Origin: Fomitopsis serialis
Taxonomy: Eukaryota > Basidiomycota > Agaricomycetes > Polyporales > Fomitopsidaceae
Direction of reading: 5' to 3'
Assembly: GCF_022376445.1 (NCBI RefSeq)
Contig: NW_025955085.1
Span: 58,384-122,383, forward strand
DNA length: 64,000 nt
Below are positions 60,122-64,000 of the stretch, piece by piece. The notes beneath the pieces were generated by a model, which was not told where the DNA came from, ran no database searches, and saw only the letters and a list, made by a program, of their open reading frames with translations. Every line of letters begins with the position of its first letter. The first letter of the stretch is position 1. Made by a program: the position numbers and the translations under genes.

Positions 60122-60630
60122 TCTTTGCGTCGGCGTTTGTCCTCTCGAACAACTGTTACGTTGTATCCGTTATGATATGTATCATACTATACCTTTGTGT
60201 GTCAGCCGTTACTCAGAAGTGCACTGTATATGCTGCGATATTGCATTCGTCTTGCTTTGGACACTGGTTTCGGCTCTTACTCGATTATCGTAACTCAGCA
60301 GCCTGAGTGCTCCGCCGTGTCATCGAGCTCTCGTCCAGTCGAGGCATATCCCCGTGGTGGATAATATGACTAGCTTTGAATGAGATGACTATGTATCGAC
60401 ATTCGACCAACGGAAGCATTTCGATAGCTGGCCTAGACGGCACCAGACACGGACGAACAGAGACTCTGAGAGAGCGTTTGTTTGTTTCTAAGGCTCTTGG
60501 CAAACACCGCGCCCAAATCCGGACACTGCACGTGGCAAGCGCCGTTTCTCCCGGGCCAGCTCTCGCCGCGGCGCACCTCCAGTTTTCGACGCACACGTAA
60601 ACGTTCTCCTCCCAGCCCATCACCACCACC
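60122..60630. other. Intergenic upstream of MAM33
   Basis: Contains the 3' side of the membrane-protein gene and the MAM33 promoter and leader. No TATA box or further gene is recognised. Confidence 0.5.
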
Positions 60631-61726
60631 ATGTCTGCCATCCGTGCCCTCCGCCACATCTCGCTCTCCTCCAGCCGTGCCTTCGCTGTGCACGGCGCCG
60701 CGCGCGCTGTGTCGCGCGCCGCTCTCCCCGTCTTCGCTGCTCGTGCCGGTCCGGTTGCGTCAAGGGCGTTCTCGGTGTCTGCGCGCAGGTTTGGCGAGGG
60801 TGCTGGTGAGTCGTTCTGGGCTTGCGCTGACGGCGTGGGGTGTGGCGGTGCTGACGCGTGCGTTGTGGCAGCTGACGTCGCGCTGTCGCAGAAGCTCGGG
60901 GAGGAGTTGCAGTACGAGAAGGACAGCGCTGCCGAGGCCGAGCCTGATTTCTTGCGCGCGTTCAAGGCGAAGGGTGTCTGGGAGGTGCGTGTCATCTTCG
61001 TATGCAATGCACCCGCCGGGTCTCATCCCTGTCGACGTAGATCGAGGACACCGCCGGGAATGACGAGGTTGCGCTGAGGCGGAAGTTTGGTAACGAGACG
61101 TGCGTCATGCGTGGCGATCCGCTGGCTTGCGCGCGCTGACGCCTTGCCTGCTAGCATCCGGCTGATGTTCTCGATTGCGGACATTCAGAACGAGCAGGAA
61201 TCCGAGTTCGAGCAGGGTGAGGAGGGTGAGCAAACGCCAGAAGAGCAGCCCATCCACTCCTACCCCATTCGCTGCTCCATCTCCATCACAAAGGTGCGCA
61301 CCCAGGTCACCCGACATGGGCTGTCCCTTCTCTAATGCCGCTGGTCACAGGCGGGTGCGGACGGTGCGGTCAACGTCGACGCGCTCTGCCAGGAGGGCGC
61401 GTTCCTGGTCGACAACATCTCCTTCTATAAGGACGCTGCTGTCGGCACGGAGCTGACGGCGGAGGCGGACTGGAAGCGTCGCGGCCTGTACATCGGCCCA
61501 CAATTCGACACGCTCGATGTCACCGTGCAGGAGGAGTTCGAGCACTGGCTGCGGGAGCGCGGTATTGACGAGGAGCTGTCCACGTTCATCCCGGAGTATT
61601 CTGAGTTCAAAGAGCAGAAGGTACGTCCTGTCATGGCGTATGTATGGCAGATGCTGATGGCCATTTGCTTTTCTGTAGGAGTATGTCGGCTGGCTGCAGC
61701 ACGTCAAGAAGTTCATCGAGGCATAG
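60631..61726 (+). CDS. MAM33: Mitochondrial acidic matrix protein MAM33 (p32/gC1qBP family)
   Basis: Conserved mitochondrial matrix protein of the p32 family, a doughnut-shaped trimer linked to mitoribosome biogenesis and translation. The ATG at 60631 gives MSAIRALRHISLSSSRAFAV, and an Arg/Ala/Ser-rich targeting peptide continues to SRAFSVSARRFGEGA. Six exons join cleanly at GT-AG introns: ADVALSQKLGEELQYEKDSA; IEDTAGNDEVALRRKFGNET; IRLMFSIADIQNEQESEFEQ followed by an acidic run and IHSYPIRCSISITK; AGADGAVNVDALCQEGAFLV, NISFYKDAAVG, YIGPQFDTLDVTVQEEFEHW and LRERGIDEELSTFIPEYSEF; and EYVGWLQHVKKFIEA, stop at 61724-61726. The C-terminal helical signature matches the family. No frame break anywhere, so this serves as an internal control for sequence quality. 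Confidence 0.93.
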
Positions 61727-62480
61727 ATGCGCTGCTTCTGCGTACTGCGTGCAACTCGGCTGGGTTGCTCACACAAAAGTTGATGCAGTGTCTGTGCTGC
61801 AGTCCTTACCTACACGACCGTCCTAATCGCAATGTGTCACTAATAATGCACTTCCCACTCATGCATATGCGTTTCTTTCCGGCTGCCCGTTCGCCCATGA
61901 CAGGGTCACATTCGTGTCAATGTCATCCCGCAAGAGGTTTCGATTAGGTAAGCAACCAAGTCGGGAGGAGGAGGAGGAGGAGGGGATTCCATTTAGTCCT
62001 CACGTCTGCGTGCCATAAGGCTCGCCACGTGTGACAACGCTCTCTATTTACATGACAACCCCCATACTCCATAGACCCGTGTACACTACTTCCCGATCGG
62101 GATATCCAGCACCTACTATCGCACGATTGCAATACTACTCGATAATTCACAAACACCCCGGCTCATCTGCCTTGCAGCATGGCAGGATCCATGGCTAAAA
62201 CCTGGTAGGAAAAAGCTTCGAAAAACCTCCAGGCGTTAGTGGTGGTTCCCCATCGCACTAACATAACTCACCATGGTCCAGGTGGTACCATATGGTAGCG
62301 CTACTGCCGTCCGCGATCATGCGGAGGGCACGCGAGGCCCCCTATTGGCATAGTAGGGGCTGGACACGCCCGACCTGGTCATAACACACAATGACTTTGG
62401 TATTGATGACACCGCCGTCGTGGGCGTAGAGCAAGCGGCTGCGGTGATATAGACGCACGCAGGGGACAGCGCTGGCCCGC
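61727..62480. other. Intergenic with (GGA)n and probable LINE 3' tail
   Basis: The MAM33 3' flank is followed by a (GGA)n microsatellite at 61963-61984. From about 62180 to 62480 the sequence is probably the 3' non-coding tail of the minus-strand retrotransposon. I see no clear poly(A) or target-site duplication. Confidence 0.45.
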
Positions 62481-64000
62481 TCACCGCATGGCGTAAGAGT
62501 GGAATTGCTCCACGCTGGTGACCACCAGGATGGGGACGGCGTCACAGCATTGGAACACGTCAAGAATGTATTTTGCGGCGATCTGCTCCGTGCACTCCTC
62601 CGCAATCACCGCATTGAGGAATGCAAGGGGGGACTGCTCCGGCAATGCTCGTTTCTGTGAGCGCAGAGCGACGTCAACCGCCCGCATGAAAGCGGCGCGT
62701 CGTGACCGAAGAGCTCCGCATGACATAGCATCAGCACATGTGCCTCGTCCTCGACCATGTTTCGCCCTTGGCAGAATCTGCAAATTCGCCAGTGGGGTGG
62801 AATTGGCGGCGACCGTCGTCGCAGACGTTCTACCGCAAATGGGTGGTCGGAGGCGAAGAGCCTGCATACTGCCTTTCGGGCGTCACGGCCTTCCAGCGTG
62901 AGATATTTGCGCCGAGTGAGGACGCCTGCGCCCGTTGGGCGCGCACGCAGGACACATAGCCGTTGGGATGCTTGAATTTCGCGTGTAAGGTAAGTCCTCA
63001 GGGAGGCGAGCATTTCTCTGCACATTTCTTGACAACATCCGATGTTAAGGCTTCTGGCAACGGAAGTCGACAGGGACTGGTAGCTGTTGCAAAGCATATA
63101 CCGAAGGTCTCCGAGCCATGAAGCAGTGCCACTCAGAGCCATGCGGCGAGTCTCGGCCAGCGCTGCCAAGGGAGCACTGGTCGCTGCGTTACCACATACA
63201 TGAGGTAACGGAGCGCCAACGAGAGTCGTCGGTAACGGATTGGCCACAGGCCAGTCTCCGTGAACAGGACTGCAGTTACAGACCTGGGGTTTAGTCCGAG
63301 GGTGCGGCGCAGAAGGTCAACTGCACAGCCGCGAGGGTGTTGTGCGCCCTCAGTTGGACATCAATCGTCACTTCGCAACCAGAGATCAGGTGCGAATCGA
63401 TGTGGGTGTTATATAGAGTCAGAGCCGCCCAGGGGGGCAGGTCTGCAACATACGACTCCACGGAAAGGCATGCATTCGCTGTCTTGCGTGCGATGTCCAC
63501 ACGGCGCTCGATATGCGCCGCAAAGATGTCTCGCGCCGTGGACAGGAACGTGATGCCGACATAGGTGTATCTGTCACAAGGGCAATGCGTGCTCCATTGA
63601 CAGTGATACGGGGCGCGGACGTCGGGAGGCTCCGAAGATCATCAGCTGGGTCTTCGAGACATTAATGGTCGCGAAGTTCAGTGAGCACCATCGAGCTAAG
63701 TCATCTAGTTTGAGTTGAAGCCCAGCCTGGGATGTGGAGAACAACGCGATGTCATCCGCCTGCTCGAGGTGGGACACGCATACTCCTCCTAGACGGATGT
63801 CGTCTTCATGGTTGGAGATGCATAGATCGGCCAGGAAGAGGATCCAGAGGATGGGAGATGCCGGGTCGCCTATCAGAATGCCCGCTGCCGCTTTGAAGAA
63901 GTCAGATGTGCCGCCATCTGCGCGTACCACATAGCGCAGCCTAGCATACAGCATCCGCAGCCAGTCAAAAAGCGGGCCTGAAAAGCCCGCCGCGTGCAGC
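62481..64000 (-). mobile_element. Non-LTR retrotransposon (LINE) fragment, reverse transcriptase C-terminal part
   Basis: Reading leftwards from the window edge, the protein shows SDFFKAAAGILIGDPASPIL (RT fingers/palm region), then HLEQADDIALFSTSQAGLQL, where QADD stands in for the usual YADD catalytic box. CSLNFATINVSKTQLMIFG (motif around K/T-Q) follows. After a shift come SVESYVADLPPWAALTLYNT, HIDSHLISGCEVTIDVQLRA and LTFLRRTLGLNPRS. The C-terminal part has a CCHC-like knuckle CRFCQGRNMVEDEAHVLMLC and ends QFHSYAMR at 62481. The replaced Tyr, the internal frame shifts (near 63250-63300, 63570 and 62650) and the open right end suggest a dead or incomplete copy. The 5' part lies beyond 64000. 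Confidence 0.82.

Overview
The window is nuclear DNA of a mushroom-forming basidiomycete (Agaricomycetes, perhaps Polyporales; the order is an inference). Genes are split by many short GT-AG introns of about 50-60 nt, base composition is moderately GC-rich, and several protein families are typical of this group: F-box/leucine-rich proteins, a DUF6533 membrane protein, type-B carboxylesterases in tandem, and a Zn2Cys6 regulator. There are no tRNA, rRNA or CRISPR features that I can support.

Layout, left to right. 0-4.3 kb: the 3' part of a phytase-like histidine acid phosphatase, an MBL-fold hydrolase (HxHxDH) and an unrecognised protein with a 114-bp internal tandem repeat. 4.8-11.5 kb: an intact F-box gene (minus), a squalene monooxygenase relic, a zinc-finger protein of unknown role (minus), a 95-105 bp inverted-repeat pair and an F-box relic. 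12-22 kb: SEC23 (minus), an alpha/beta hydrolase, a single-pass membrane protein and a DUF6533 membrane protein. 22.4-31.5 kb: three tandem type-B carboxylesterases on the minus strand; the leftmost (A) reads intact and the other two carry frame breaks. 32-40 kb: a TBC1D20/Gyp8-like Rab GAP, a cystathionine gamma-synthase, and a Vps39/TGFBRAP1-like protein with no visible N-terminal CNH domain. 40.4-55.2 kb: a second F-box gene, then a duplicated block holding two auxin-efflux-carrier (AEC) transporters, each followed by a member of an orphan family that also has a copy at 42-43 kb. 56.8-64 kb: a Zn2Cys6 regulator, a small membrane protein, MAM33/p32, and a non-LTR retrotransposon running off the right edge.

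Three themes link the genes. SEC23, the TBC GAP and the Vps39-like gene are ordinary membrane-traffic genes, and MAM33 and cystathionine gamma-synthase are ordinary housekeeping genes. Around them lie expanded or decaying families (F-box x3, esterase x3, AEC x2, orphan family x3), showing local duplication and decay. Many otherwise well-preserved genes are interrupted by single-base deletions, often in runs of 2-3 equal bases. These could be real pseudogenisation or uncorrected assembly errors, and gene integrity calls below carry that caveat. I did not find a convincing new molecular system. The best candidates for something undescribed are the orphan family paired with the AEC transporters and the inverted-repeat element near 11 kb.
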